DNA of 64,000 nt from an uncultured Prevotella sp. (GTDB taxonomy: Bacteria; Bacteroidota; Bacteroidia; Bacteroidales; Bacteroidaceae). Under the pieces are notes generated by a model. That model worked only from the letters and a program-made list of their open reading frames with translations. It was not told the origin of the DNA and did not search any database. The position numbers were made by a program, and so were the translations under genes. Below are positions 8,156-16,523 of the stretch, piece by piece. Each line of letters begins with the position of its first letter. Positions within the stretch are counted from its first letter, which is position 1. The DNA is taken from positions 1 to 64,000 of the forward strand of contig CALUEY010000002.1 of the NCBI GenBank assembly GCA_944319915.1. The letters run 5' to 3'.

Positions 8156-8998
8156 ATGAAGAGAGTAGCAATACAAGGATTCGAGGGGTCGTTCCACGAC
8201 ATAGCGGCTCACCAGTACTTCAGCGGCGAACAACTGCAGCTCGTGTGCTGCGCTACGTTCGAGGAAGTGTTTGAGCACCTGAGGAAAGACCCTACGATGA
8301 TAGGCATGACGGCAATAGAGAACACCATTGCCGGAAGCCTGCTGCACAACTACGAACTGCTGCGCGACTCGGGCATGACTGTTGTGGGGGAGCATAAGCT
8401 GCACATATCGCACTGCATCTGCTGCCTGCCCGACGACTCGTGGGAAAGCATAACCGAAATCCATTCGCACCCGGTGGCGCTGATGCAGTGCCGGGAGTTC
8501 CTGTCGGGCCATGCCGACAAGAAACTCGTGGAGGGCGACGACACGGCCGGCGCAGCCAAGGACATAGCCGCCAACGGACGCCGAGGCTGGGCCGCCATCT
8601 GTAGCTCGGATGCCGCCAAGCTCTACGGCATGAAGATACTTGAAGACCACATAGAGGACAACAAGCACAACTATACACGCTTCCTCGTTTCGTGCAATCC
8701 GGGTAAGGCCGACTTCATGCGCCCGCTCGAAAAGGCAGACAAGGCGAGTCTCGTTTTTGCGCTGCCACACGAGGAGGGGTCGTTGTCGCAGGTGCTCAGC
8801 ATCCTCTCGTTCTACAAGATCAACCTTACAAAGATACAGTCGCTGCCCATCATCGGGCATGAGTGGGAATATTTGTTCTACGTAGACGTGACTTACGACA
8901 ACCTGACGCGCTACCGCCAAAGCATCGACGCCATAACGCCGCTTACGCGCGAACTTAAAATATTGGGAGAATATCAAGATGGGAAGCAATCAGCATAG
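8156..8998 (+). CDS. pheA: Prephenate dehydratase with ACT domain
   Basis: Converts prephenate to phenylpyruvate, the committed step to phenylalanine, in the cytoplasm. Residues 1-180 form the catalytic PDT domain (VAIQGFEGSFHDIAA at the start, IENTIAGSLLHNYELL near 54-69, and the catalytic TRF motif at 174-176). Residues about 195-270 form an ACT domain (LPHEEGSLSQVLSILSFYKIN), the usual Phe-binding site for feedback inhibition; the ESRP motif is degenerate here (QSLP). At 280 residues it is a monofunctional enzyme without a chorismate mutase domain, which is supplied by the DAHP synthase fusion two genes later. It is first in the operon behind the attenuator and overlaps the next gene by 20 bp. 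Confidence 0.95.
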   Translation: MKRVAIQGFEGSFHDIAAHQYFSGEQLQLVCCATFEEVFEHLRKDPTMIGMTAIENTIAGSLLHNYELLRDSGMTVVGEHKLHISHCICCLPDDSWESITEIHSHPVALMQCREFLSGHADKKLVEGDDTAGAAKDIAANGRRGWAAICSSDAAKLYGMKILEDHIEDNKHNYTRFLVSCNPGKADFMRPLEKADKASLVFALPHEEGSLSQVLSILSFYKINLTKIQSLPIIGHEWEYLFYVDVTYDNLTRYRQSIDAITPLTRELKILGEYQDGKQSA

Positions 8999-10175
8999 CA
9001 ACGTACAGCCCGCCGACAGGCTAAGCCTGGTGAGCGAGTATTACTTCAGCCGCAAGCTGAAGGAGGTGGCCCGCCTGAATGCCGAGGGCCGGGACATCAT
9101 AAGCCTGGCCATAGGCAGCCCCGACATGCCGCCGTCGCCGCAGACAGTGGAAAGGCTTTGCGAAGTGGCGCGCCAACCCGACGCGCATGGCTACCAGCCC
9201 ACCATGGGAACGCCAGAGCTTCGCCGCGCCATGGCAGGCTTCTATAGGCGCTGGTATGGCGTGGAGCTTGACCCCGAGACCGAAATCCTGCCGCTCATAG
9301 GCAGCAAGGAGGGTATACTGCACGTTACGCTGGCCTTCGTGAACCCAGGCGAGGAGGTGCTCGTGCCAAACCCTGGCTACCCCACGTACACATCGCTGAG
9401 CAAGCTGCTCGGCGCCAAGGTCGTGAACTATGACCTCCGTGGGTCTGACGGATGGCAGCCCGATTTTGACCGGTTGGAACAGATGGACCTCAGCCGCGTA
9501 AAGCTCATGTGGACGAACTACCCCAATATGCCCACCGGTGGCAACGCCCGCATGGAGACTTACGAGCGCCTCGTAAGCTTTGCCCGCCGCCATTCGATTG
9601 TCGTGGTGAACGACAACCCTTATTCGTTCATACTCAACGAGCACCCCATATCACTGTTGCAAGTGCCGGGGGCTAAGGAGTGCTGCATAGAGTTCAACTC
9701 TATGTCCAAGAGCCACAATATGCCCGGGTGGCGCGTGGGGCAGTGCTCAAGCAACGCTACATTCATCAGCTGGATACTGAAGGTGAAGAGCAACATCGAC
9801 AGCGGAACGTTCAGGGGCATTCAGCTTGCTGCCGCAGTGGCATACGACAATGATGCAGAGTGGCACAGGCAGGCCAACGTGGAAACCTATCGCCGGCGCA
9901 GGGGCATAGCGGAGGCTATAATGACCGCGCTGGGCTGCACGTTCGACCACTCTCAGGTGGGTATGTTCCTTTGGGGGCGCATCCCTGACGGGTATGGCGA
10001 TGCCGAGGAACTGACTGAGCGTGTGCTCCACGAGGCACGTGTGTTCATCACGCCGGGATTTATCTTTGGGTCGAACGGGCGCCGCTACATCCGCATATCG
10101 CTCTGCGCCAAGGAAGAAAAACTGCGTGAGGCTTTGGGCCGCGTTGAGGCCATGATGGCCGGTGGCAAGGCTTGA
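8979..10175 (+). CDS. Class I/II PLP aminotransferase, probably aromatic
   Basis: A 398-residue fold-type I aminotransferase. The PLP lysine is K244 in SMSKSHNMPGWRVG; other family landmarks are GSPDMPPSP near 46, YQPTMGTPELR near 72, NPGYPTYTSL near 131, NYPNMPTG near 180 and the C-terminal RRYIRISLC that holds the substrate-carboxylate Arg. The sequence type is the one close to LL-diaminopimelate or aspartate aminotransferases, but its position between prephenate dehydratase and DAHP synthase, with a 20-bp overlap with pheA, argues for transamination of phenylpyruvate and 4-hydroxyphenylpyruvate (or prephenate). The exact keto-acid preference cannot be read from sequence. Confidence 0.9.
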   Translation: MGSNQHSNVQPADRLSLVSEYYFSRKLKEVARLNAEGRDIISLAIGSPDMPPSPQTVERLCEVARQPDAHGYQPTMGTPELRRAMAGFYRRWYGVELDPETEILPLIGSKEGILHVTLAFVNPGEEVLVPNPGYPTYTSLSKLLGAKVVNYDLRGSDGWQPDFDRLEQMDLSRVKLMWTNYPNMPTGGNARMETYERLVSFARRHSIVVVNDNPYSFILNEHPISLLQVPGAKECCIEFNSMSKSHNMPGWRVGQCSSNATFISWILKVKSNIDSGTFRGIQLAAAVAYDNDAEWHRQANVETYRRRRGIAEAIMTALGCTFDHSQVGMFLWGRIPDGYGDAEELTERVLHEARVFITPGFIFGSNGRRYIRISLCAKEEKLREALGRVEAMMAGGKA

Positions 10176-10228
10176 TTGGCGCAGCTTGCCGATTAATCAT
10201 GTAATTAACAATAAAACGATATTTGATT

Positions 10229-11293
10229 ATGGAACTCGAATTGGAACCACTGAAACTCCCGAACGACGCCGAACGGCCGTTTGTCATCGCCGGGCCTTGC
10301 TCCGCTGAGACCGAAGAGCAAGTGATGGAAACCGCAAGGCAGCTTGCCATGAAAGGCTGCCGGATGTTCCGTGCCGGGGTGTGGAAGCCCCGCACCAAGC
10401 CCGGAGGCTTTGAGGGCAATGGCGAAAAGGCGTTGCCATGGCTCAACCGTGTGCAGAAGGAAACTGGCATGCTCGTGGCCACAGAGGTGGCCACGCCTGA
10501 GCACATAGAGCTTGCCTTGAAGTATGGCATCGACATATTGTGGGTAGGGGCGCGCACTTCGGCCAACCCGTTTGCCATGCAGGCCATGGCCGATGCACTT
10601 CGGGGAGTTGACATACCTGTGTTTGTGAAGAACCCGGTAAACCCCGACCTTGAGCTGTGGATAGGGGCAATGGAGCGCATCAACCAGGCAGGCATCAAGC
10701 GTATGGCGGCCGTTCACCGTGGCTTTTCAAGCTATGACAAGAAGATTTACCGCAACCTGCCCATGTGGCAGATACCAATCGAGCTTCACAGGCGCATCCC
10801 AGACCTGCCGATGATATGCGACCCGAGCCATATCGGAGGCCGTAGGGAACTCATCGCCCCGCTGTGCCAGCAGGCGCTTGACCTCGGTTTCGACGGGCTT
10901 TTGATTGAGAGCCACTGCGATCCTGACAAGGCATGGAGCGATGCAAAGCAGCAGGTTACGCCTGATGTGCTCGACTACATACTCAGTTTGCTCGTCGTTC
11001 GCAGCGAAACAAACACCACCGAGGGCATAACAGTGCTGCGCAAGCAGATTGACGAACTTGACAACCAGCTCATGGAACTGCTTGCCAAGCGTATGCGCGT
11101 GTGCCGCGAGATAGGCCAGTATAAGAAGGAACACAACATGACAGTGCTGCAGTCGGCCCGTTATAGCGAGATTCTCGACAAGCGCGGGGCGCAGGGCGCG
11201 CTCTGCGGCATGAGCCCGGACTTTGTCACGAATGTGTTTGAGCTTATCCATGGCGAGTCTGTGAGACAGCAGATGGAAATAATAAACAAGTGA
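10229..11293 (+). CDS. DAHP synthase-chorismate mutase fusion
   Basis: Bifunctional cytoplasmic enzyme of 354 residues. The N-terminal part (about 1-262) is a KDOPS-like (type I-beta) 3-deoxy-7-phosphoheptulonate synthase, with FVIAGPCSAE near 20, KPRTKPGGFEG near 51, and CDPSHIGGRRE near 198. Residues about 267-352 are an AroQ-type chorismate mutase (LRKQIDELDNQLMELLAKRM, then REIGQYKKEH). The mutase makes prephenate for both neighbours (pheA and tyrA), and in such fusions it commonly confers feedback control on the synthase. The ATG at 10229 is preferred over the TTG two codons earlier. The gene follows the aminotransferase by 53 bp. Confidence 0.94.
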   Translation: MELELEPLKLPNDAERPFVIAGPCSAETEEQVMETARQLAMKGCRMFRAGVWKPRTKPGGFEGNGEKALPWLNRVQKETGMLVATEVATPEHIELALKYGIDILWVGARTSANPFAMQAMADALRGVDIPVFVKNPVNPDLELWIGAMERINQAGIKRMAAVHRGFSSYDKKIYRNLPMWQIPIELHRRIPDLPMICDPSHIGGRRELIAPLCQQALDLGFDGLLIESHCDPDKAWSDAKQQVTPDVLDYILSLLVVRSETNTTEGITVLRKQIDELDNQLMELLAKRMRVCREIGQYKKEHNMTVLQSARYSEILDKRGAQGALCGMSPDFVTNVFELIHGESVRQQMEIINK

Positions 11294-11475
11294 GAGACTA
11301 AGGTTAAAAATAAAAGGAATGTGCAATATAGGCTCGCTTGCAGGCTATGCGGAGCGTGCTCGTTGTGGCGGCGGAAGCTTCAGTTACATTGCAAACCAAT
11401 GGTAATTGGGCAAAGCACACCATGCGATGCACATTCTTTTAATTTTTTAATTCTTGATTTTTAATTCATTGTGTT

Positions 11476-12267
11476 ATGAGGATATTGGTAATGGGCGCAG
11501 GCAAGATGGGGAGCTTTTTCCTCGATTTGCTGAGCTTTGAGCACGAAATGGCGGTGTATGAGAAAGACCCCTTGAGGATGCGCTTTACATACAACTGCCG
11601 CCGCTTCACGTCGCTTGACGAGGTTCGGGAGTTCAAGCCGGAACTTGTTATTAATGCCGTGACGGTGAAGTACACCATCGCTGCTTTCAAGGAAATTATT
11701 CCTTGCCTGCCTGCAGAGTGCATAGTGAGCGACATAGCGTCGGTGAAGACGGGTCTCAGGGATTTCTACCAGCAGTGTGGGCATCCTTATGTATCAACGC
11801 ACCCTATGTTCGGCCCCACATTTGCCAACCTGCAACAGCTCAGCGAGGAGAATGCTATCGTGATAAGCGAAGGCGACTATATGGGGCGAATTTTTTTCAA
11901 GGACCTTTATCGCAGGCTCGGACTGAGTGTATATGAGTACACTTTCGAAGAGCATGACCGCACCGTTGCTTATTCGCTTAGCATCCCGTTTGTGAGCACT
12001 TTCGTCTTTGCCGCAGTCATGAAGCATCAGGACGCGCCCGGCACAACCTTCAAGCGACACATGAATATAGCCAAGGGGGTGCTCGGCGAGGATGATTACC
12101 TGCTTCAGGAGATACTTTTCAACCCCTACACTGCGGGCCAGGTGGAGCGCATCATGGGCGAGATGAAGGAACTGCTTGGCATAATAGAGCAAAAGGATGC
12201 CAAGGCGATGAAAGCTTACCTGACAAAGATTCGTAATAATATGAAAAAGGATTTGGACAGGCAGTGA
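11476..12267 (+). CDS. tyrA: Prephenate dehydrogenase
   Basis: Oxidatively decarboxylates prephenate to 4-hydroxyphenylpyruvate for tyrosine. The 263-residue protein has a Rossmann NAD(P) site at the N-terminus (VMGAGKMGSFF, residues 5-15), VSDIASVKT near 85 and the substrate motif STHPMFGPT near 108, and a helical dimerisation half. It is a short monofunctional form with no ACT or mutase domain. It lies 182 bp behind the DAHP synthase fusion with an AT-rich spacer and no strong terminator, so it is likely to be controlled by the same attenuator, which would explain why the leader peptide carries both Phe and Tyr codons. Confidence 0.93.
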   Translation: MRILVMGAGKMGSFFLDLLSFEHEMAVYEKDPLRMRFTYNCRRFTSLDEVREFKPELVINAVTVKYTIAAFKEIIPCLPAECIVSDIASVKTGLRDFYQQCGHPYVSTHPMFGPTFANLQQLSEENAIVISEGDYMGRIFFKDLYRRLGLSVYEYTFEEHDRTVAYSLSIPFVSTFVFAAVMKHQDAPGTTFKRHMNIAKGVLGEDDYLLQEILFNPYTAGQVERIMGEMKELLGIIEQKDAKAMKAYLTKIRNNMKKDLDRQ

Positions 12268-12318
12268 GCCTTTCCGTGTTGGCATGAAGTTTGATGTAAA
12301 TATGAAAAACGTAATAAT

Positions 12319-13107
12319 ATGGCAGCAGGCAAATGGATAGGGGGCATCCTTGGATGGATGGCCGGAGGACCGCTCGGTGCATTGGCCGGTGTGGCAATAG
12401 GGGCAATGTTTGACTATGGCATCGACTCGGTGAACACCAATGGCTCTGACGGCACTTCTTCATTCAGCGGCGTGTATGGCGACCGCAATGGTTATGAGGG
12501 GCAGCGCAACAGCTTCCTCTTTGCCATGTTGGTGCTGGTGTCGTACATAATAAAGGCAGATGGTCGAGTGATGCACTCGGAGATGGAGCTTGTGCGCCGC
12601 TTCTTGCGCAGCAACTTTGGCGATGTGGCGGCGCGGCAGGGCGACGACATACTCCACAGGCTGTTTGAGGAGCATAAGCGCAGCGGCAACGCAACTTTCC
12701 GCAACACTGTGGCTGATTGTTGTGCGCAGATATCTGCCAACATGGATTATTCACAGCGGTTGCAGTTGCTCAATCTCCTGGTGCTTGTGGCCAAGGCCGA
12801 TGGAACTGTTGTCGCCGAGGAGGTGGATGCGATAAGGGAGTGCGCTGCATGGATGCGCATGGCATCCACCGACGTAGACTCAATGCTAAATCTTGGTGGT
12901 GACAGCCTTGAGGCTGCCTACAAGGTGCTCGGTGTGCCGCCTACAGCCACTGATGATGAGGTGCGCCGCGCTTACCGCAAGCTGGCGCTCCAGCATCATC
13001 CCGACCGCGTGGCCACGCTTGGTGAGGACATCCGCAAGGCTGCCGAGAAGAAATTCCAGGAAATCAACGACGCCAAAGAGCGCATTTACAAAGCCCGGGG
13101 ATTATGA
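12319..13107 (+). CDS. DjlA/TerB-like J-domain co-chaperone
   Basis: 262 residues with three parts: a Gly-rich hydrophobic N-terminus (GGILGWMAGGPLGALAGVAIGAM, residues about 8-30) typical of DjlA, a helical TerB-like middle (about 70-190; LVSYIIKADGRVMHSEMELVRRF and LVAKADGTVVAEEVDAI, two acidic metal-type motifs), and a C-terminal J domain (about 195-262) with the essential HPD in LQHHPDRVAT. It should stimulate DnaK ATPase, possibly at the membrane. It follows tyrA by 51 bp in the same direction; co-transcription looks incidental. The DjlA name fits the architecture, but the specific client is unknown. Confidence 0.88.
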   Translation: MAAGKWIGGILGWMAGGPLGALAGVAIGAMFDYGIDSVNTNGSDGTSSFSGVYGDRNGYEGQRNSFLFAMLVLVSYIIKADGRVMHSEMELVRRFLRSNFGDVAARQGDDILHRLFEEHKRSGNATFRNTVADCCAQISANMDYSQRLQLLNLLVLVAKADGTVVAEEVDAIRECAAWMRMASTDVDSMLNLGGDSLEAAYKVLGVPPTATDDEVRRAYRKLALQHHPDRVATLGEDIRKAAEKKFQEINDAKERIYKARGL

Positions 13108-13236
13108 ATCCCTGGCTTTTTTCTGGCGCAAAAGCACGCTGTTGCGCCCTGACTGGATTCTTGTCTTTGCACGTTGTTGCACAGCAATGGTTTGTATGGT
13201 GCGCAGCCCTTTGCTGTCTGGCGTAGTGGTCACAGC

Positions 13237-14217
13237 TCAGCGGTTGCGTCCGAATGCGTCGCGCAAGGTGAAGTAAGCCCATTCCTGCATTAGGAAAAGC
13301 CTCCACGTGGGCATCGGCCAGTGCCCTGGCTTGCGTGAAAGCGATGTAGGCAGTGCTGCCCTGTCGATGTCGCGCCATGCCTTTTCCATTTCGGCCATAC
13401 CGAAAGCGCGTTCGTTAGGCGTAAGCTCCTTGCCGTGGCAATGGTAAAACATATATGCGTCAATCAGGTTGAGCCAGCGTTGAGATTCATATCCAGCAAT
13501 CACTTCATTGTCAACGCCCATCGTTTCCATTTGCTTTTTCATGCTAACGTCGGCCCGCAGCCTGTCGAAACGCTTCGCGCTGACGGCGTGCGTGGCCGAC
13601 TGTCCATGCTGCAGGTAGTGGTATTGCCCGCCGCACCTCCCCACCTTGCGCGAGGCAAGGTAGTGCAGCCTCGTGGTATTGTCGTCGCTGTAGAGCCGGC
13701 AGCTCTCGTCGTATGGGTATCGTTTGTGTATCTCCGCCCTTGTCATGTAAATGCCGTGTATTCTCCATGTGAGGCTCAGTCGGAAAGCCTCTTCGCCGGG
13801 CAGCGTTGTGAAGTCAGGCATGGGGTAATGTTCCGACCTTGTTCCATGTTCCATCACCACATCAAAGAGCACACAGTCTGTATCTCCGCACTTGTGAAAC
13901 TCGGCCACTGCCAATTCGATGGCGTTTGGCGATAACCAGTCATCGGCATCCAACATACACACGTATTCTCCCGTTGCCACGGCCAGTCCGGCGTTGCGGG
14001 CGTGGGCCTGCCCGCCGTTCTCGGGCAGGTGTATGGTGTGGAAACGGCAGTCTCGGGCAGCGTATCCGTCGAGAATGTCAGGCGTGTTGTCAGTCGAGGC
14101 ATCGTCGATGCATATCACCTCAATGTCGGTGTGTGTCTGCCTGGCAAGTGAGTCGAGGCCCCTTGCAATGAACTCCCCGGCGTTGTAAGCCGCCATAAGC
14201 ACTGTTACTTTATCCAT
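13237..14217 (-). CDS. Family 2 glycosyltransferase
   Basis: A 326-residue GT-A fold transferase. The nucleotide-sugar domain spans about residues 3-200: VTVLMAAYNAGEFIARGLDSL, ICIDDASTDNTPDIL, and the DxD motif in CMLDADDWLSP near 90, followed by a C-terminal acceptor region without clear membrane spans. The donor and acceptor sugars cannot be read. Its start overlaps the end of the flippase gene by 8 bp, so the two are translationally coupled. It is the last gene of the minus-strand cassette that begins after rpoD, so it probably decorates the molecule moved by the flippase. Confidence 0.9.
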   Translation of the reverse strand: MDKVTVLMAAYNAGEFIARGLDSLARQTHTDIEVICIDDASTDNTPDILDGYAARDCRFHTIHLPENGGQAHARNAGLAVATGEYVCMLDADDWLSPNAIELAVAEFHKCGDTDCVLFDVVMEHGTRSEHYPMPDFTTLPGEEAFRLSLTWRIHGIYMTRAEIHKRYPYDESCRLYSDDNTTRLHYLASRKVGRCGGQYHYLQHGQSATHAVSAKRFDRLRADVSMKKQMETMGVDNEVIAGYESQRWLNLIDAYMFYHCHGKELTPNERAFGMAEMEKAWRDIDRAALPTSLSRKPGHWPMPTWRLFLMQEWAYFTLRDAFGRNR

Positions 14218-15700
14218 GGCGGTGCAAATATTTCTGTATCAGCTTGTTCCAGAGCGATGTCTTTTTGTGCAGTATGTATACCGATGCGGCGGCGCTGGTG
14301 GCTATGACAGCGGCGCCGAGGAGGATGTAGAGCCACCGGCAATCCACGAAAGTCACTGCATAGGCCATGAACCCAAGCGGCAGTTGCAGCAGGGCATAGC
14401 GACACACCTGGCTCGATGCTGAGTAATGATAGCGCAGGTGGGCGTAGACGTATATCATGCAGAGGTCGAGTGCGTATGAGGCGGTGAGCGCGAAGCCCGT
14501 TCCAAGCAGTCCCCAGTGGTTATAGCCCACGATTACCAGGCCTACGAGCAGTGCATCGTAGGCTGTCTCAAGCAGGAAGTAGGCCACCGAGTCGCCTCGT
14601 GCCAGTGTAACGTAAGCTATGGGGAGAGTCATCGCCTTGAAGTACATCGACAGCGCGGCCACCTGCGCCATGGCCACCACCGGGGCGAAGCTGTGGCTAT
14701 AGAGCAGCGGCATGAGCACGGGCAGTGCCAGCACAAGGAACGTAAGCATGGGTGAAATGATGAGCAGCGACACCTCTATCTGGCGGTTCACCATCAGGTT
14801 TGTTGCTGCAATGTCGCCATTTACCGACGACACTCGAGGGAAATAGTCGGTTTCCATGGCTGTGAACACCATTCCAGCGTAGGTTATCGTGAGCACGTAG
14901 CCGGCATTGTAAAAGCCCACGAAGTCAAGTCCGGCGCTCACATTTAGGAATGACCGAATCACCATTTCAGCCCCGCTGCCCATTATGCCCGTTAGCACGA
15001 AAGCCACCCCGAGCCTCACCATAGGTGTGCCTTCGCCTATTGAGCTTCGGCATCCTCTTAGGTTGAGCGGGTAGTAATGGTATGAGCGCATCACGGTGAA
15101 GGCCATGTCGGCCAGAGCCACGAGCAGCAGCACAGGCACTATGCCTCTCGTGCCGAAGAAGAAATATATCGGAACAGATATGAAGAGTGCGGCAAACACC
15201 GAGCACACTTGTATCGAGGCCAGTGCGCGCAGTTTGCGCGCGCCTTTCAGTATGGCCGTTTCGCCGCCGGTTATGGCCAGCATCCCCACCACCGGCGCAA
15301 GCAGGATGAACTCTATTGTGTGGTCGCCCCACGAAAAGGAGTAGTTGCTAAGCACAGGGCCGAGCATGGCGCAGAGCAGTATGCCGAGCAAGGCTGTGAT
15401 TAGGCACCACGTCCTGACCACCTTTATGTAGTGGGCAATGCGTTCCTCGTCGCCGCTGTCGAATATCTCAGAGATATGCTTCACCGCGCTGAACGAGATG
15501 CCGAGGCTCGTTGCCTGCGACATGAACGTGATTGTGGAGTTGAGCAGCGACACAAGCCCCATGCCCGACGGGCCGAGCAGCAGGGCCACCAGCTTGTTGC
15601 GTACAAGCCCGATGACGATGTTGAGGCCCTGCACACTGCCGAATATCCCCGTGTATTTCAGCACGTGGCTGTAGCTTGTCTTTGATTCAGTGTCGCCCAT
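14210..15700 (-). CDS. Wzx-like oligosaccharide flippase
   Basis: A 496-residue polytopic inner-membrane protein with about 12-14 hydrophobic spans, belonging to the MATE/MOP superfamily (Wzx, O-antigen translocase type). The N-terminus has the usual amphipathic entry (GIFGSVQGLNIVIGLVRNKLVALLLGPSGMGLVSLLNS). Such proteins flip undecaprenyl-linked sugars from the cytoplasmic to the periplasmic face. No polymerase (Wzy) or sugar-phosphate transferase accompanies it. Instead it sits between a GT2 gene and a PqqD/peptidase/kinase trio, an unusual setting. The substrate is unknown. Confidence 0.88.
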   Translation of the reverse strand: MGDTESKTSYSHVLKYTGIFGSVQGLNIVIGLVRNKLVALLLGPSGMGLVSLLNSTITFMSQATSLGISFSAVKHISEIFDSGDEERIAHYIKVVRTWCLITALLGILLCAMLGPVLSNYSFSWGDHTIEFILLAPVVGMLAITGGETAILKGARKLRALASIQVCSVFAALFISVPIYFFFGTRGIVPVLLLVALADMAFTVMRSYHYYPLNLRGCRSSIGEGTPMVRLGVAFVLTGIMGSGAEMVIRSFLNVSAGLDFVGFYNAGYVLTITYAGMVFTAMETDYFPRVSSVNGDIAATNLMVNRQIEVSLLIISPMLTFLVLALPVLMPLLYSHSFAPVVAMAQVAALSMYFKAMTLPIAYVTLARGDSVAYFLLETAYDALLVGLVIVGYNHWGLLGTGFALTASYALDLCMIYVYAHLRYHYSASSQVCRYALLQLPLGFMAYAVTFVDCRWLYILLGAAVIATSAAASVYILHKKTSLWNKLIQKYLHRHG

Positions 15701-15777
15701 CTACTTATTCAACGTATCATTCAGCGTTTTATTATGCCTGCGCGGCGTCGTGCCTTGTCGGCCATTGTGGAGTCCGC

Positions 15778-16047
15778 TTATTTTTCAGTTATTCCGGCTT
15801 CAAGCCACCGTTCTGCTATCTCGGCAGCATCCTTTGTGGCCGTGCATCCGTCGATGCCATATTCTTTCATGAGCAGCCGCGCAAGCTCTTCGGTGGAAAA
15901 TTCCTTGTCTTCCACGGCTTTCCAAAGGAATGCAGCACTTTCGTTCATGCTTATCACCTTGCTGAAGTCAATGTTCTCGCGGCCTTCAGCCACGATTATG
16001 CTCTCTCCGCATACTGTGCGGAGGTTGAATCCCGGTTTTGTCTTCAT
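15778..16047 (-). CDS. PqqD-like protein
   Basis: An 89-residue protein of the PqqD fold: winged-helix RiPP recognition element type, with NLRTVCGESIIVAEG at the start and the characteristic ISMNESAAFLWKAVED followed by FSTEELARLLMKEYGID. In known pathways such domains bind the leader of a ribosomal peptide and present it to a modifying enzyme. Its ATG overlaps the stop of the upstream peptidase gene by 4 bp. No peptide precursor gene was recognised next to it, so the ligand may be encoded elsewhere or the domain may serve another role. Confidence 0.82.
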   Translation of the reverse strand: MKTKPGFNLRTVCGESIIVAEGRENIDFSKVISMNESAAFLWKAVEDKEFSTEELARLLMKEYGIDGCTATKDAAEIAERWLEAGITEK

Positions 16048-16523
16048 CTTTGTCGTTTAGCTGATAATAGTCTGTGGATGGCCAGCAGATACCTGCGGGC
16101 GGGGCGCAACCGCATCCACAGTGCAGAATAAGCGCGCCATTTAAAGCCGCTTGTGGGTTCAAGCTTGCTGCGGCCTTTGCGGTAGAAGCCGGTTGCCACG
16201 GCCTTTATGCTGCCCGCAGGGCAACTTTCGGTTGTCAGGTTCCCGTCGCCCTGCAGTATGGTGTGGCCTTTCATTACTGCTACTATTCGGTGGAGCACAT
16301 AGCAGCCAGGTGCTATTTCCGCCAGCACCACGTCGCCCTTGCGCGGAGTGCCGGGTGCGGCGAGCACGGCCTTGTCGCGCCTGTCCTCGAGGAAAGGGCG
16401 CATGCTGAAGCCGCGCAGTGGCAGGGTGACGGTGTGGCCTTCGCCTATTAGCCTCACGACTTCTGCCAGGAACGCAGCGTTTTCCACCAGTTTTGTGCTT
16501 ATCTTGCTATCGTGTCGTGGCAT
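16044..16523 (-). CDS. S24/S26-family serine peptidase-like protein
   Basis: 159 residues from the ATG at 16523; the longer frame from 16646 adds 41 residues that overlap the upstream gene. The motif LPLRGFSMRPFLED contains the nucleophile-type Ser-Met-x-Pro of signal-peptidase-like enzymes, followed by KGDVVLAEI and YVLHRIVAV, the beta-strand region around the second catalytic residue (here His in HRI, as in ER/archaeal-type S26). There is no obvious N-terminal membrane anchor, unlike leader peptidases; a hydrophobic stretch is lacking throughout. It overlaps the kinase gene (25 bp) and pqqD (4 bp), suggesting strict co-expression. The substrate is unknown. Confidence 0.78.
   Translation of the reverse strand: MPRHDSKISTKLVENAAFLAEVVRLIGEGHTVTLPLRGFSMRPFLEDRRDKAVLAAPGTPRKGDVVLAEIAPGCYVLHRIVAVMKGHTILQGDGNLTTESCPAGSIKAVATGFYRKGRSKLEPTSGFKWRAYSALWMRLRPARRYLLAIHRLLSAKRQR

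Noticed and set aside
11294-11475. Second leader peptide before tyrA
   Set aside because: A 28-codon frame starting near 11318 contains only scattered aromatic codons, and no terminator/antiterminator pair was found.
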